A stretch of 64,000 nucleotides of DNA from Kitasatospora sp. MMS16-BH015 (GTDB lineage: Bacteria; Actinomycetota; Actinomycetes; Streptomycetales; Streptomycetaceae). Positions 35,984-44,744 of the stretch are shown piece by piece. Where the stretch lies: NCBI RefSeq assembly GCF_002943525.1, contig NZ_CP025394.1, positions 5,208,001-5,272,000 of the forward strand, in the 5' to 3' direction. The notes beneath the pieces are model-generated. The model was not told the origin of the DNA. It was given only the letters and a program-made list of their open reading frames with translations, and did no database searches. Positions within the stretch are counted from its first letter, which is position 1, and each line of letters opens with the position of its first letter. The position numbers and the translations under genes are program-made.

Positions 35984-36877
35984 AGGCGTGTCCGGGCCCG
36001 GCTCCCCGCCCGGGGCCGGGCTCGGCGGGCCGCCCCAGTGGCCGGGTTCGGTGCGGGTGCCGAGCCACCGGGCCAGGGGCGGCTCCTCGGCCAGCACGCG
36101 GCCCAGCGCGATCGCGCAGGTGACGGCGGTGAACAGCACGATCAGCCAGCTCAGCGAGGTGAACACCACTCCGTACGGGCCGAACTTCTGCACGCTCTGG
36201 GTCATCGCCCGGGGGAGGTAGACCTGCCCGGCCACGCTGACGCCGACCACGGAGACGCCGCAGAGCAGGGCCCCCGGCAGCAGCGGGTACCACCGCACCC
36301 GGCCGCCGAGCAGCAGGTGCTGGGTCCACCACCAGATGGCGGTGGCGGCCAGGGCGAGCAGCGGCAGCCCGAGGCCCGGGCCGGCTCCGAAGCCCTTGCG
36401 CAGCGGGCCCTCGAAGACCAGGAAGGCCAGCCAGACCACCAGCCAGGCGAGCCAGCGCCAGGCGGCCACCCGGGCGCCGCTCTTGGGCGACTCCCAGCAG
36501 CGTTCGCAGACCCGCTGCATGGCCCGGCTCAGCGTGGTGGCGGAGAGCAGGGTGACCAGCACCCCGAGCAGGCCGAAGCTGTCCGAGACGTCGCTGCGCC
36601 CGGCCGCCATCAGCTGCTGCACCTGCTCCTGGGCCGGGCCGGAGAGGCCCAGCTGGTCGCGGAGCGAGCCGGTCACCCCGCTGCGCACCGCCGCCGGGGC
36701 GAAGACGGCGAGCACCAGCAGGGCGGGCAGGGCGCTGAGGAAGGCCTGGGCGGCCAGCCGGGTGGCGCAGTCCAGCAGGTTCACCCGAACGAGCTGCCCG
36801 ACGGCCCGCCCCACCAGGGGCACCCGATCGGGCACCGCCCGCAGCTCGCCCCACCTGGCCCGCCAGTCCGTGCGCAC
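35960..36877 (-). CDS. YihY/BrkB-family membrane protein
   Basis: This is a 305-residue integral membrane protein with about six helices and the family segments DCATRLAAQAFLSALPALLV, LSRAMQRVCERCW and YGVVFTSLSWLIVLFTAV. The function is unresolved in the family (the old RNase BN name was wrong; efflux or envelope roles have been proposed). The GTG start at 36877 begins MRTDWRARWGELRAVPDRVP. A Pro/Gly-rich C-terminal tail shares DNA with the terminator hairpin. The next gene upstream on this strand (polyprenyl-phosphate-mannose synthase) ends 42 bases away. Confidence 0.87.
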   Translation of the reverse strand: MRTDWRARWGELRAVPDRVPLVGRAVGQLVRVNLLDCATRLAAQAFLSALPALLVLAVFAPAAVRSGVTGSLRDQLGLSGPAQEQVQQLMAAGRSDVSDSFGLLGVLVTLLSATTLSRAMQRVCERCWESPKSGARVAAWRWLAWLVVWLAFLVFEGPLRKGFGAGPGLGLPLLALAATAIWWWTQHLLLGGRVRWYPLLPGALLCGVSVVGVSVAGQVYLPRAMTQSVQKFGPYGVVFTSLSWLIVLFTAVTCAIALGRVLAEEPPLARWLGTRTEPGHWGGPPSPAPGGEPGPDTPRGGERVG

Positions 36878-36919
36878 ACCCCATGGTCACCCGGCCCCCG
36901 GGCTGACGCACCTTCAGCG

Positions 36920-37687
36920 CTACCTGCCGGTCTTGCCGGTGAGCTTCTGGATGCGGCTGTTGATGCCCCAGCCGGTGACGCGGAAGAGGGCTTCGACGAG
37001 GATGTTGCGGCTCATCTTGGAGGCGCCGAATTCGCGCTCGATGAAGGTGATCGGGACCTCGACGACCTTGAAGCCGGCCTTGACGGTGCGCCAGGCGAGG
37101 TCGACCTGGAAGCAGTAGCCGGCGGAGGCGACCTCGTCCATGCCGATGCCCAGGAGGGTCTCCTTGCGGAAGGCGCGGTAGCCGCCGGTGACGTCCTTGA
37201 TGGGGACGCCGAGCATCATGCGGGAGTAGAAGGAGCCGCCGCGGGAGATGAGGAGGCGGGACTTGGGCCAGTTGACGACCTTGCCGCCGGGGACCCAGCG
37301 GGAGCCCTGGACGAGGTCGGCGCCGCGCAGGGCGGTGAGGAGGCGGTGGAGTTCCTCGGGCTGGTGGGAGCCGTCGGCGTCCATTTCGACGAGGACGCTG
37401 TAGCCGTGGTCGATGCCCCAGCGGAAGCCGGCGAGGTAGGCGGCGCCGAGGCCTTCCTTGCCCTTGCGGTGCATGACCTGGACGTGGTCGTCGGTGGCGG
37501 CGAGCTTGTCGGCGATGTCGCCGGTGCCGTCGGGGCTGTTGTCGTCGGCGACGAGGACGTGGACCTCGGGGACGGCGGCACGGACGCGGGAGACGATCCG
37601 CTCGACGTTCTCGGCCTCGTTGTAGGTCGGGATGATCACCAGGACCTTGCCGAGATCGGCGAAGGTCGTCTCCTCAGGGGCAGTCAC
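36920..37687 (-). CDS. ppm1: Polyprenol monophosphomannose synthase
   Basis: This is a GT2-family enzyme that transfers mannose from GDP-mannose to polyprenyl phosphate, giving the lipid donor for extracytoplasmic mannosylation. It has 255 residues with VIIPTYNEAENV, ADDNSPDGTGDIA and the metal/donor motif D103-A-D105 (EMDADGSHQPEEL), and GYRAFRKETLL. No membrane domain or fused N-acyltransferase is present, unlike mycobacterial Ppm1. GTG 37687 has GGAAGG upstream. It lies 34 bases after a multispanning glycosyltransferase that could use its product. Codon use strongly favours C-ending codons (CTC, GTC), as in korB. Confidence 0.9.
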   Translation of the reverse strand: MTAPEETTFADLGKVLVIIPTYNEAENVERIVSRVRAAVPEVHVLVADDNSPDGTGDIADKLAATDDHVQVMHRKGKEGLGAAYLAGFRWGIDHGYSVLVEMDADGSHQPEELHRLLTALRGADLVQGSRWVPGGKVVNWPKSRLLISRGGSFYSRMMLGVPIKDVTGGYRAFRKETLLGIGMDEVASAGYCFQVDLAWRTVKAGFKVVEVPITFIEREFGASKMSRNILVEALFRVTGWGINSRIQKLTGKTGR

Positions 37688-37721
37688 GTCTGAGCCTTCC
37701 GTCGTGCGGGGGGTCTGTGGT

Positions 37722-39191
37722 TCAGGGGCGGGTCCGCCTCAGCAGCGAGACGGTGAGCATGCGGGGGTGGCTGATCTCCACCGGGGTGAACACCGACCGC
37801 AGCGCCGCGGTCTGGTCCGCCGGCAGGTTCGCGTACGGGTCGTTCCCCGGCCCGATGGTAACGACCCAGGCCCGGGTCACGGCACCGATGCAGGCCGCCG
37901 GGTCCGGACAGGGCACGGGGTAGAGGTCGTCCGCCCGCACCGCCGTCTCGGCCAGCAGGAAAGGGTACGGCCGGACCCGGGCCGGCAGGTAGTAGGCCAC
38001 CCCCGGTCCGATCATCCGCCAGGCGTCCCAGCCGGCCAGCGCGACGATGCCGTCCCCGGGCCGGTACCCGGCGGCGATCACCTGCGCCGCGCCTCGGAAG
38101 TCCACCGCGCTGTGCGCGATCTCCTGGCGGTTCCGCCGCTGCTCCGGCACCCCGAGCAGCAGCACGGTCACGCCCAGCGCGAGCGCGAGCAGCACCCGCA
38201 CCCAGGCGGCGGGCCCGCGCCGGGTGGCCAGGCAGCCGGCCGCCAGCATGGCCCAGGCCGGGAGGGTGAAGAGCAGGTACCGGTCGAGGAAATACGAGGT
38301 GGAGCCGTGCGAGTAGGCCCAGACCGCGAGGGCGGGCAGGGCGGCCATGGCCAGCGGGCCCAGCGCCCGCCGGTGCACCAGCAGCAGGGCCAGCACGGTG
38401 AGCACCTCGAAGGCGTGCCAGACGTGCCAGCCGCCGACCAGCGAGGGCCCGAAGGTGCGCAGCGCGTCCAGGGTGGGCGCGGGGATCCAGCCCAGCTGGC
38501 GGTCGGACTGCCGGCGCCCGAGCAGGGCCAGCGGCACCAGCGGCAGCACCGTGACGGTCACGGTCAGCGCCCACTGCCGCACCAGCCGCCAGGGCTGCCG
38601 GGCCGGCCAGGCGACCAGGGCCACCACCACGGCGTGGCCGATCAGGCCGGTCAGCGAGACCAGGTGCAGCGCCCCGGCGGCCACCGTGCAGCCGCCGTAC
38701 CAGGCCCACCGCCCGAAGGCGGGCCGGTCCAGGGCGCGCAGCAGGCAGAGGGTGGCGCCGGCCGCCGCGCAGGTCACCAGCGCGTAGGCGCGCACCTCCT
38801 GCGCGTACGCTGAGACGCTCGGGCAGACCGCGAAGAGCAGCCCGGCCGCCAGCCCGGCGGGGGCGCTGCCGTACCAGCGGCGGGTGGCCAGGGCGGTGAG
38901 GCCGGCGGCCCCGCCCATGGCCAGGGCGGAGGGCAGCCGCAGGCTCAGGGTGGAGTCGCCGAAGAGCGCGCTCCACAGGTGCAGCAGCACGTAGTAGGTG
39001 CCGCTGCTGGCGTCCACGTTGCCGAGCATCGCGAAGAGCTCCGGCAGCGGCCGGGCGGCGGCGCTCCAGCTGGAGATCTCGTCCCGCCAGAGTTCGGGGG
39101 TGTCGATCCGGTAGAGCCCGAGCAGCAGGGCGAGCAGGCCGGGGAGGAGCCAGCCGGAGGGGGAGCGGAGGGTGCGGATGGCGACGCTCAA
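37722..39191 (-). CDS. Multispanning glycosyltransferase (GT39/ArnT-like)
   Basis: This is a 489-residue membrane protein with about 11 hydrophobic helices. It starts with a TTG at 39191. The first external loop has the acidic pair D37-E38 (ELWRDEISSW), as in GT-C enzymes that use polyprenyl-phosphate sugars. YAQEVRAYAL and SYFLDRYLLFTLP are also typical of the dolichyl-phosphate-mannose-mannosyltransferase-like group. Directly downstream is the polyprenyl-phosphate-mannose synthase, which suggests mannosylation of a protein or glycolipid outside the membrane. The acceptor is unknown. Confidence 0.82.
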   Translation of the reverse strand: MSVAIRTLRSPSGWLLPGLLALLLGLYRIDTPELWRDEISSWSAAARPLPELFAMLGNVDASSGTYYVLLHLWSALFGDSTLSLRLPSALAMGGAAGLTALATRRWYGSAPAGLAAGLLFAVCPSVSAYAQEVRAYALVTCAAAGATLCLLRALDRPAFGRWAWYGGCTVAAGALHLVSLTGLIGHAVVVALVAWPARQPWRLVRQWALTVTVTVLPLVPLALLGRRQSDRQLGWIPAPTLDALRTFGPSLVGGWHVWHAFEVLTVLALLLVHRRALGPLAMAALPALAVWAYSHGSTSYFLDRYLLFTLPAWAMLAAGCLATRRGPAAWVRVLLALALGVTVLLLGVPEQRRNRQEIAHSAVDFRGAAQVIAAGYRPGDGIVALAGWDAWRMIGPGVAYYLPARVRPYPFLLAETAVRADDLYPVPCPDPAACIGAVTRAWVVTIGPGNDPYANLPADQTAALRSVFTPVEISHPRMLTVSLLRRTRP

Positions 39192-39282
39192 GAGCCTTTG
39201 ATCCGATCATCCGATCGGCGTACTGGTCTGACGATCCGTCAGGAGTGTGCCGAAGAGAGCAGATCAGGATACCCAGCGCCCG

Positions 39283-39314
39283 GTGGGGGTGAGCGCCCCC
39301 GCGCTCACCCCCAC
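39283..39314 (-). terminator. Hairpin after the FtsX-type ABC operon
   Basis: A perfect 14-bp stem (GTGGGGGTGAGCGC and complement) with a CCCC loop lies 57 bases beyond the stop of the permease gene on the minus strand, before the promoter of the glycosyltransferase gene. Confidence 0.88.
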
Positions 39315-39370
39315 CCCGTCGGCGGTCGCTCATTCGGCCCGCCCGTCGTTCGTCCCGGCCTGACGGCCGC

Positions 39371-42148
39371 TCATTCGGCCCGACGGGCCAGCGGCAGCCG
39401 GGCCCGGGTGCAGAGGCCGGCCAGCAGCACCGCCGCGAGCGGCACCCCGATCAGGATCACCAGCAGCTCCGTCCAGGGCACGGCCACCGGGGCGACCACC
39501 ACGTGCACCCCCTCGCCGGAGAGCCCGCGCATCGCGCTGTTGCGCAGCTCGCGCAGGGCCACGGCCGGCACGAAGCCGCTCACCGTGCCCAGCACCGCGC
39601 CCAGGGTGGCGATCACCCCGGCCTGGAAGCCGCTCAGCCGGCGGCGGATGCCCGGGGTGGCGCCGACGGCCGCGAGGGTGGTCAGGTCCTGCTGCGAATC
39701 GGCGGCGGCCAGCCCGGTGGCGATGCCCGCCGCGCCGAGCGCGACCAGCGCCGAGAAGGCGGTCAGCGCCAGCGGCACCAGGTCGTAGCTCGGGTGGAAC
39801 CCGCGCTCCACCCGGACCTCGCTGTGCACCCCGAGGGAGGCCGCGGCGGCGGCGCCGCGCTGCTCCTCCTTGGCGCTGGGCACCTGCGCGGGCAGCCAGA
39901 CCGCCCCGGTCACCTGCGCCTGGAGCCCGGCCCCCTGGGCGGCGGCCTTGCTCAGCAGCACCGGCCCGAACGCGGCGGCCGCCGGCCGGTCGAACACCAC
40001 CGCGTCCACGCTCACGTAGCTGACGGCGGGCTTCGGCGTCTGCCCGGGCTGCACCACCCCGGCGCTGCCGGTCAGCTTGAGCGAGATCTTGCCGTCCTTG
40101 ACGTACGCGGGGTCGAAGACCACCGTCTTGCCCGAGCCGAGCGCCGCCTCCACGGCCGGGTCGCGCACCCCGAACAGGTTGTGCAGCAGGGTGGTGTCAC
40201 CCACCCGCACCCCGGGGAAGCCGGAGAGCCGGGAGCCCGGCTGCGGGGTGGCGCCGGCCGGGACCTGGAGCTCGGCATAGCTGCTGCAGGTCGGGCAGAA
40301 CACGTAGGTCGCGGTCCCCACGTCGGCCCGCTCGCCCAGGCCGGGCATGGCAGTGGCGAGCGCCGCCACCGCTCCGGGCAGCTTGGCCTGGTCGCCGAAG
40401 AGCTGCAGCGAGACGGCGCCGCTCGGCATGGTGGCGTGGTACTCGGCCCGGGCCTGCGCGTCCGAGCTGGCCGTGTAGATGCCGACGGCCACCGAGCCGG
40501 CGACGGCGGCCAGCACGGCCGCCACGGCGGGGGCGGTCCTGGCCCGGTGCCGGACGGCGTCGCGCAGCGCCAGCCGCGGGCTGAGCGGCAGCCAGCGGCC
40601 GAGCCGCCCGATCTGGCCGACCAGGAAGGGGGTGCAGATCACCACGCCGAGCTCGGCGGCGATCGAGCCGCCCGCCACGGCCAGCATCGGCCGGTCCATC
40701 CCGGCGGCCACGATCATGCCCCGGCCGGAGTCGGTCACCGCGCCGTACAGCGCCAGCGCCGCACCGCCGGCCAGCATCAGTGCGCCGAGCACGGCCGGCC
40801 TGCCGTTGGCGGGCTTGGGCGAGCGCCGTGCCCGCAGCGCCTCGGTGACCTCCTGGCGGGCCGCCTGCACGGCGGGCACCAGGGCGGCCAGCAGACCGGT
40901 GGCCAGACCGAGCAGCGCGATGCCGGCGAGCTCCGCCGGCTCCAGGGCGAAGTGCCCGAACCGGGCCCCGGCGATCGCCTCCGCCCAGGGGCGGGTCACC
41001 GCGACGGCCAGGACGCCGGCCGCCACGCCGACCACCGCACCCGCGGCCCCGAGCACGGCACCGCTGCCCAGGACGACGGACCGCACGTGCGAGCGGTCAC
41101 CGCCGGTGGCGGCCAGCAGCCCGAGCTGGCGGCGCGAGCGGCGCGCACCGACCGCGAAGGCCGGGCCGGCCAGCAGCACCACCTCCAGCAGCGCCATCAC
41201 CGTCACCACCGCGACCACCGCCATGGTCAGCTGGTCCGAGCTGTCCGTGAGGCTCACCCGGTTCGCGTAGTAGGGGACGTCGGACTTGGGCGGCAGGTGC
41301 AGCGCCACCTCGTGCGAAGTCGCCGTGTAGCCGTACTTGTTGAGCTCGCGGACCTTGGCCCAGTCCGCGGTGGCGGCCGCGCCGGTGGGCAGCTCCACCA
41401 GCCAACTGGCACCACCCTTGGGCCTGTTGGCCGTCGGGTCGGCGGGCCCGCCGACCGGTGGGTTCAACTTATCCAGCGCGGGCAGCAGTTCACCCGGCCG
41501 TGCGACCAGCTCGACCTTGCGCAGATCACCCGGGTGCTCGACCACCCCGGTGATGGTGAAGGGCGTCGACTCCAGCCCCTGCACCTTGGTGGTGTCGCCC
41601 ACCTTCAGCCCGGCCTGGTCCAGGAACGCCTGGGTGGCGGCCAGTTGACCGGCGGCCGACGGCGCCTTGCCGTCCACCAGGTCCAGCCGGCCCGCCCAGG
41701 CCTTGTCGGTCAGGTCGGCCTCGGTGGTCTCGGTCCGGAGCAGCCCCTCGCGGGAGCTCGCCCCGACCGTCGGGCCGGTCTTCACCGGGGTGAACTTGCT
41801 GCCGGCGGGCAGCAGTTCGGCGATCAGCTTGGCCGGGTCGGCGGTCGAGCTGCGCTGCTGCTCGACGGTGAGCGGCTTGGCCTGGGTGCTGAGGAACTCC
41901 GTGTCGGAGTTGGGTGCCTGCAGCACCGTCTCGCCCGGGGCGATGGAGCGGACGAACAGATCGGCGCCGCCGATCTGCCGGGCCGCCTGCTCGACCGGGG
42001 TCAACTGGGCCGAGCGGTAGACGATGTCGGCACCCGTCACGCCCAGCACGGGCAGCGCGATCATGGCGAGGACGAGGGCGCTGCGGCCCTTGGCGCGCAG
42101 GGCGTCACGGCGGGCGATCCGCAGCGCGGGACCCCAGGAGGAGAGCAT
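39371..42148 (-). CDS. FtsX-type ABC transporter permease
   Basis: This is a 925-residue MacB-like permease with two FtsX domains and about ten helices: a first helix (ALVLAMIALPVLGVTGADI), a large extracytoplasmic domain, a middle helix cluster, a second large external domain containing a CPTC pair (YVFCPTCSSY), and a final three-helix cluster. ATG 42148 overlaps the stop of the ATPase gene by one base; the open frame further upstream is the ATPase shadow. Such systems move hydrophobic compounds or antimicrobial peptides, or transmit mechanical signals to wall enzymes. The substrate is unknown. Confidence 0.9.
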   Translation of the reverse strand: MLSSWGPALRIARRDALRAKGRSALVLAMIALPVLGVTGADIVYRSAQLTPVEQAARQIGGADLFVRSIAPGETVLQAPNSDTEFLSTQAKPLTVEQQRSSTADPAKLIAELLPAGSKFTPVKTGPTVGASSREGLLRTETTEADLTDKAWAGRLDLVDGKAPSAAGQLAATQAFLDQAGLKVGDTTKVQGLESTPFTITGVVEHPGDLRKVELVARPGELLPALDKLNPPVGGPADPTANRPKGGASWLVELPTGAAATADWAKVRELNKYGYTATSHEVALHLPPKSDVPYYANRVSLTDSSDQLTMAVVAVVTVMALLEVVLLAGPAFAVGARRSRRQLGLLAATGGDRSHVRSVVLGSGAVLGAAGAVVGVAAGVLAVAVTRPWAEAIAGARFGHFALEPAELAGIALLGLATGLLAALVPAVQAARQEVTEALRARRSPKPANGRPAVLGALMLAGGAALALYGAVTDSGRGMIVAAGMDRPMLAVAGGSIAAELGVVICTPFLVGQIGRLGRWLPLSPRLALRDAVRHRARTAPAVAAVLAAVAGSVAVGIYTASSDAQARAEYHATMPSGAVSLQLFGDQAKLPGAVAALATAMPGLGERADVGTATYVFCPTCSSYAELQVPAGATPQPGSRLSGFPGVRVGDTTLLHNLFGVRDPAVEAALGSGKTVVFDPAYVKDGKISLKLTGSAGVVQPGQTPKPAVSYVSVDAVVFDRPAAAAFGPVLLSKAAAQGAGLQAQVTGAVWLPAQVPSAKEEQRGAAAAASLGVHSEVRVERGFHPSYDLVPLALTAFSALVALGAAGIATGLAAADSQQDLTTLAAVGATPGIRRRLSGFQAGVIATLGAVLGTVSGFVPAVALRELRNSAMRGLSGEGVHVVVAPVAVPWTELLVILIGVPLAAVLLAGLCTRARLPLARRAE

Positions 42149-42951
42149 CACCGGGCCACCTGGCCACGGCCGAACCGGTCGTTGCCCGGCTGGCCCTCGG
42201 CGTACTGGCCCTCGCCGTACCGACTCTCGCCGTACTGGCCGGGGATCTTCCGCTCCATCTGCCGCTGGTCGACCTTCTGGCCGTCCGATAGGTAGACCAC
42301 CCGGTCCGCCCAACTGGCGTGCCGGGTCTCGTGGGTGACCATCATCGCGGCGGCCCCCGCATCGCAGCGGGCCCGCAGCACCGCGAGCACGGCCTCACCC
42401 GTCGCGGAGTCCAGCGCGCCGGTCGGTTCGTCCGCCAGCACCAACCGGCGGTCGCCGATCAGCGAGCGGGCGATCGCCACCCGCTGCTGCTGGCCGCCCG
42501 AGAGCTGGTCCGGGAAGCGGTCCGCCAGGTCCTCGATGCCCAGCTCGGTCAGCGCGGCCACCGCCTCGCGCCGGGCCGCCCGGCTGGCTATCCCGTCCAA
42601 CTCGCGCGGCAGCGCCACGTTCTCCGCCGCGGTGAGGGCCGGGATCAGGTTGTAGTCCTGGAACACGTAGCCGACGCTGCGCCGCCGCACCCGGGCCAGC
42701 CCCTTGCGGCTGAGCTGCCCGAGCACCGTCCCCTCGACCACCACCTGACCCTGGGACGGCGAGTCCAGCCCGCCGGCCAGGGTCAGCAGGGTCGACTTGC
42801 CCGAGCCGGACGGGCCCATCACCGCGACGAACTCACCCGCCCGTACCTCCAGGTCCACCCCTCTGAGGGCATGGACCTGGGCGGCGCCCTGGCCGTGGAC
42901 GCGCGTGACGCCCTGGAGCTGAAGCACGGGCTGTGGAGTCGGTGAGCTCAC
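42148..42951 (-). CDS. ABC transporter ATP-binding protein (LolD/MacB type)
   Basis: This is the ATPase partner of the FtsX permease, 267 residues. Walker A is GPSGSGKST, the Q-loop is VFQDYNLIP, the signature is LSGGQQQRVAIARSL, and Walker B is LVLADEPTGALD. GTG 42951 follows GGGGGAGA; the ORF extends further but into the operator. The last 30 residues are an odd tail of tyrosine/glycine repeats (GQYGESRYGEGQYAEGQ) not part of the core fold. It is the first gene of a two-gene operon. Confidence 0.93.
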   Translation of the reverse strand: MSSPTPQPVLQLQGVTRVHGQGAAQVHALRGVDLEVRAGEFVAVMGPSGSGKSTLLTLAGGLDSPSQGQVVVEGTVLGQLSRKGLARVRRRSVGYVFQDYNLIPALTAAENVALPRELDGIASRAARREAVAALTELGIEDLADRFPDQLSGGQQQRVAIARSLIGDRRLVLADEPTGALDSATGEAVLAVLRARCDAGAAAMMVTHETRHASWADRVVYLSDGQKVDQRQMERKIPGQYGESRYGEGQYAEGQPGNDRFGRGQVAR

Positions 42952-43010
42952 GTTGTCTCCCCCTTGAAAGTCGGCATGGCGGTGCCGCAGTAACTGCGCA
43001 GCACCTATCG

Positions 43011-43038
43011 GCATACCGAGTATGTATACCCGGTATGC
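43011..43038. promoter_or_regulatory. PadR-like operator before the ABC operon
   Basis: A 28-bp near-palindrome of the form GCATACCG-N12-CGGTATGC, whose centre is itself the dyad GTAT-G-ATAC-like TATGTATAC, lies 60 bases upstream of the ATPase start. TATAC-rich dyads before drug-exporter-like ABC genes are typical PadR sites. No PadR gene is in this window. Confidence 0.6.
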
Positions 43039-43078
43039 AGCCACCGCTCAAGGCCGACCCCCTGTCCCTGCCCCTCGG

Positions 43079-43588
43079 CTATCCCTCCTCTTCCTCTTCT
43101 TTCTCCTCGGCCGCCGCCTCGGCACTGCGCACCTGCTCGGCGAACTCCTCCGCCGGGATGCGCTCCACCGTCGCGCCGTGGCGGGCGGCCAACTCGTCCG
43201 TCGGGGCGGGGGAGTGCTCGTGCAGTTCGACCACCAGCAGGGCCGTCCCGTCCTCGACCCGGGCGGCCAGTACGATCAGGCCCGCGCCTCCCTCGGTGTC
43301 GCGGTTGCTCTCCGCCGCGTTCCCGAGCGCCGCGCCGGCGGCCATCCCGAGCAGGGCCCCGATCGGCCCGCCGAGTGCCCCGACCAGCCCGCCGACCACG
43401 CTCGCCCCGGCCGTCGGCATGCCCGCGTTCTTGGCCCAGCTCTCCGGCACCTGCAGCTCGCCGTCGGCCGACCGGACCACCGCGGACACCTGTCGCACCC
43501 CCGGCAGATGCCGGGCCTCCTCGTACGCGGCCTGCCACCCGTCGCTGCCGGCGAAGCCCAGCAGCACCACGTTGTGCGCGTCCGACAT
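43079..43588 (-). CDS. DUF1269-like glycine-zipper protein
   Basis: This is a 169-residue protein. ATG 43588 has GAGGAGGGG upstream. The N-terminal ferredoxin-like segment (NVVLLGFAGSDGWQAAYEEA) is followed by a glycine-zipper hydrophobic stretch (VVGGLVGALGGPIGALLGMAAGAALG), then an acidic C-terminus ending in a run of glutamates. This layout matches the DUF1269 family, often linked to general stress, whose biochemical role is unknown. It is transcribed leftward toward the ABC operon's promoter. Confidence 0.75.
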   Translation of the reverse strand: MSDAHNVVLLGFAGSDGWQAAYEEARHLPGVRQVSAVVRSADGELQVPESWAKNAGMPTAGASVVGGLVGALGGPIGALLGMAAGAALGNAAESNRDTEGGAGLIVLAARVEDGTALLVVELHEHSPAPTDELAARHGATVERIPAEEFAEQVRSAEAAAEEKEEEEEG

Positions 43589-43789
43589 CGCCCCTCCTCT
43601 CGCCTCGTCCCGCCCGGCGGCCTGCTCCCGCCCGGTCCCGCATCGATCCGCCCCATCCTGATCGCGCCGCCCCACCCCGCCCCGGAGGCCAGCCCGGCCG
43701 GCCGCCCGCGTCACCGGAACGGCGGTAGCCGCGCCCGTCGTCGGCGCGGTCGTACTCGTCCTGGCCGGGGGCTCGTCACCGCGAGGCGC

Positions 43790-44461
43790 CTACCGTCCCA
43801 ACTCCCGCTCCACCTCGGCGATCAGCGCCAAGGCCCCGTCCAGGGCGGCGATCTCCGTCGCGCTCATGGTCGGATTGTCGGCCCGCCGGGCCCTGGCCTG
43901 GGTCAGCAACATCCCCTCCGTGCCGCCCAGTTGCCGCAGCAGCCCGCGCAGCGTGGCCCGCGCCACCGCCCCGACCTCGGGCATGGTGAGGGCGGCCTGG
44001 GCCAGGATCAACGCGGACATCGCCCGGTCCAGCCCGGGTGGCCCGTCCATAGCGGTGGCCCAGTCGATCACCACCGGGCCCCGGGCGGTCAGGAAGACGT
44101 TGTCGGGGTGCAGGTCCAGGTGCAGCACCCGGTGCGCGGGGTCGGTCGACTCCTGGGCCGGCACCGCGTGCAGCCGCTCCAACAGTTGCCCCAGCACCGC
44201 CCCGGCCCACTCTCCGTCCACCTCCCCGGCGAGCAGCCCGGCCATCATCGTCCCCCCGTCCAACCGCTCCAGCACCAGCTCGGCCGCTCCGCCCCCGGCC
44301 CACACCGCCGGCACCGGATACCCGTGTCGGCGTAGGTGCGTCATCACCGTGACCTCCCAGGACGCGTCGAACCCGTCCCGGTACCGCCGCAGCACCCGCC
44401 CGCCCCCGTACTCGAACACATCCGCCGTCCGCCCGATCCCGACCAACGCCCCGATCTCCAT
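43790..44461 (-). CDS. APH-family phosphotransferase
   Basis: This is a small kinase-fold protein (223 residues) of the aminoglycoside/choline phosphotransferase superfamily. The catalytic loop is HLDLHPDNVFL and the metal motif is VVIDWATA. The N-terminal lobe is short, with VLRRYRDGF likely holding the ATP-binding lysine equivalent as arginine, so activity or nucleotide use may differ. The natural substrate is unknown; a resistance role is not implied. Confidence 0.82.
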   Translation of the reverse strand: MEIGALVGIGRTADVFEYGGGRVLRRYRDGFDASWEVTVMTHLRRHGYPVPAVWAGGGAAELVLERLDGGTMMAGLLAGEVDGEWAGAVLGQLLERLHAVPAQESTDPAHRVLHLDLHPDNVFLTARGPVVIDWATAMDGPPGLDRAMSALILAQAALTMPEVGAVARATLRGLLRQLGGTEGMLLTQARARRADNPTMSATEIAALDGALALIAEVERELGR

Positions 44462-44576
44462 GCGCGGCAGGCTAGCCCCGGCCCCCGTCGACTCCTATAC
44501 CTGGGCGACCCCCGCCGAAGGATCCGCTAATGTGTCAGAGGTCAGCTTGTGGATCAGCACCACCGGCCGGACCCCC

Positions 44577-44649
44577 GCCTCATTAGCTCAGGGGATAGAG
44601 CACGGCTCTCCTAAAGCCGGTGTCGCAGGTTCGAATCCTGCATGGGGCA
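44577..44649 (+). tRNA. tRNA-Arg (anticodon CCT)
   Basis: The 73-base cloverleaf is readable. The acceptor GCCTCAT pairs with ATGGGGC (one T-G pair). The anticodon stem CGGCT/AGCCG holds loop CTCCTAA, giving anticodon CCT (codon AGG). The T-arm is GCAGG-TTCGAAT-CCTGC and the discriminator is A. CCA is not encoded. A possible -10 TAATGT lies at 44528-44533. A terminator follows. Confidence 0.96.
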
Positions 44650-44677
44650 CGCAGCGCGAAGCGCTGGAGAACGCGAG

Positions 44678-44718
44678 AAGGGCCAGCTCACGGGGTGTTT
44701 CCCCGGAGGCTGGCCCTT
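44678..44718 (+). terminator. Terminator after tRNA-Arg
   Basis: Arms AAGGGCCAGC (44678-44687) and GCTGGCCCTT (44709-44718) enclose a second GGGG/CCCC pairing. It lies 28 bases after the tRNA. Confidence 0.85.
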
Positions 44719-44744
44719 CGTCGTTCTCGGACTGCGCGGGCCGC

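Noticed and set aside
44577..44649. tRNA-Arg as an attachment site of an integrated element
   Set aside because: No integrase, excisionase or repeated tRNA 3' end was found in the window.
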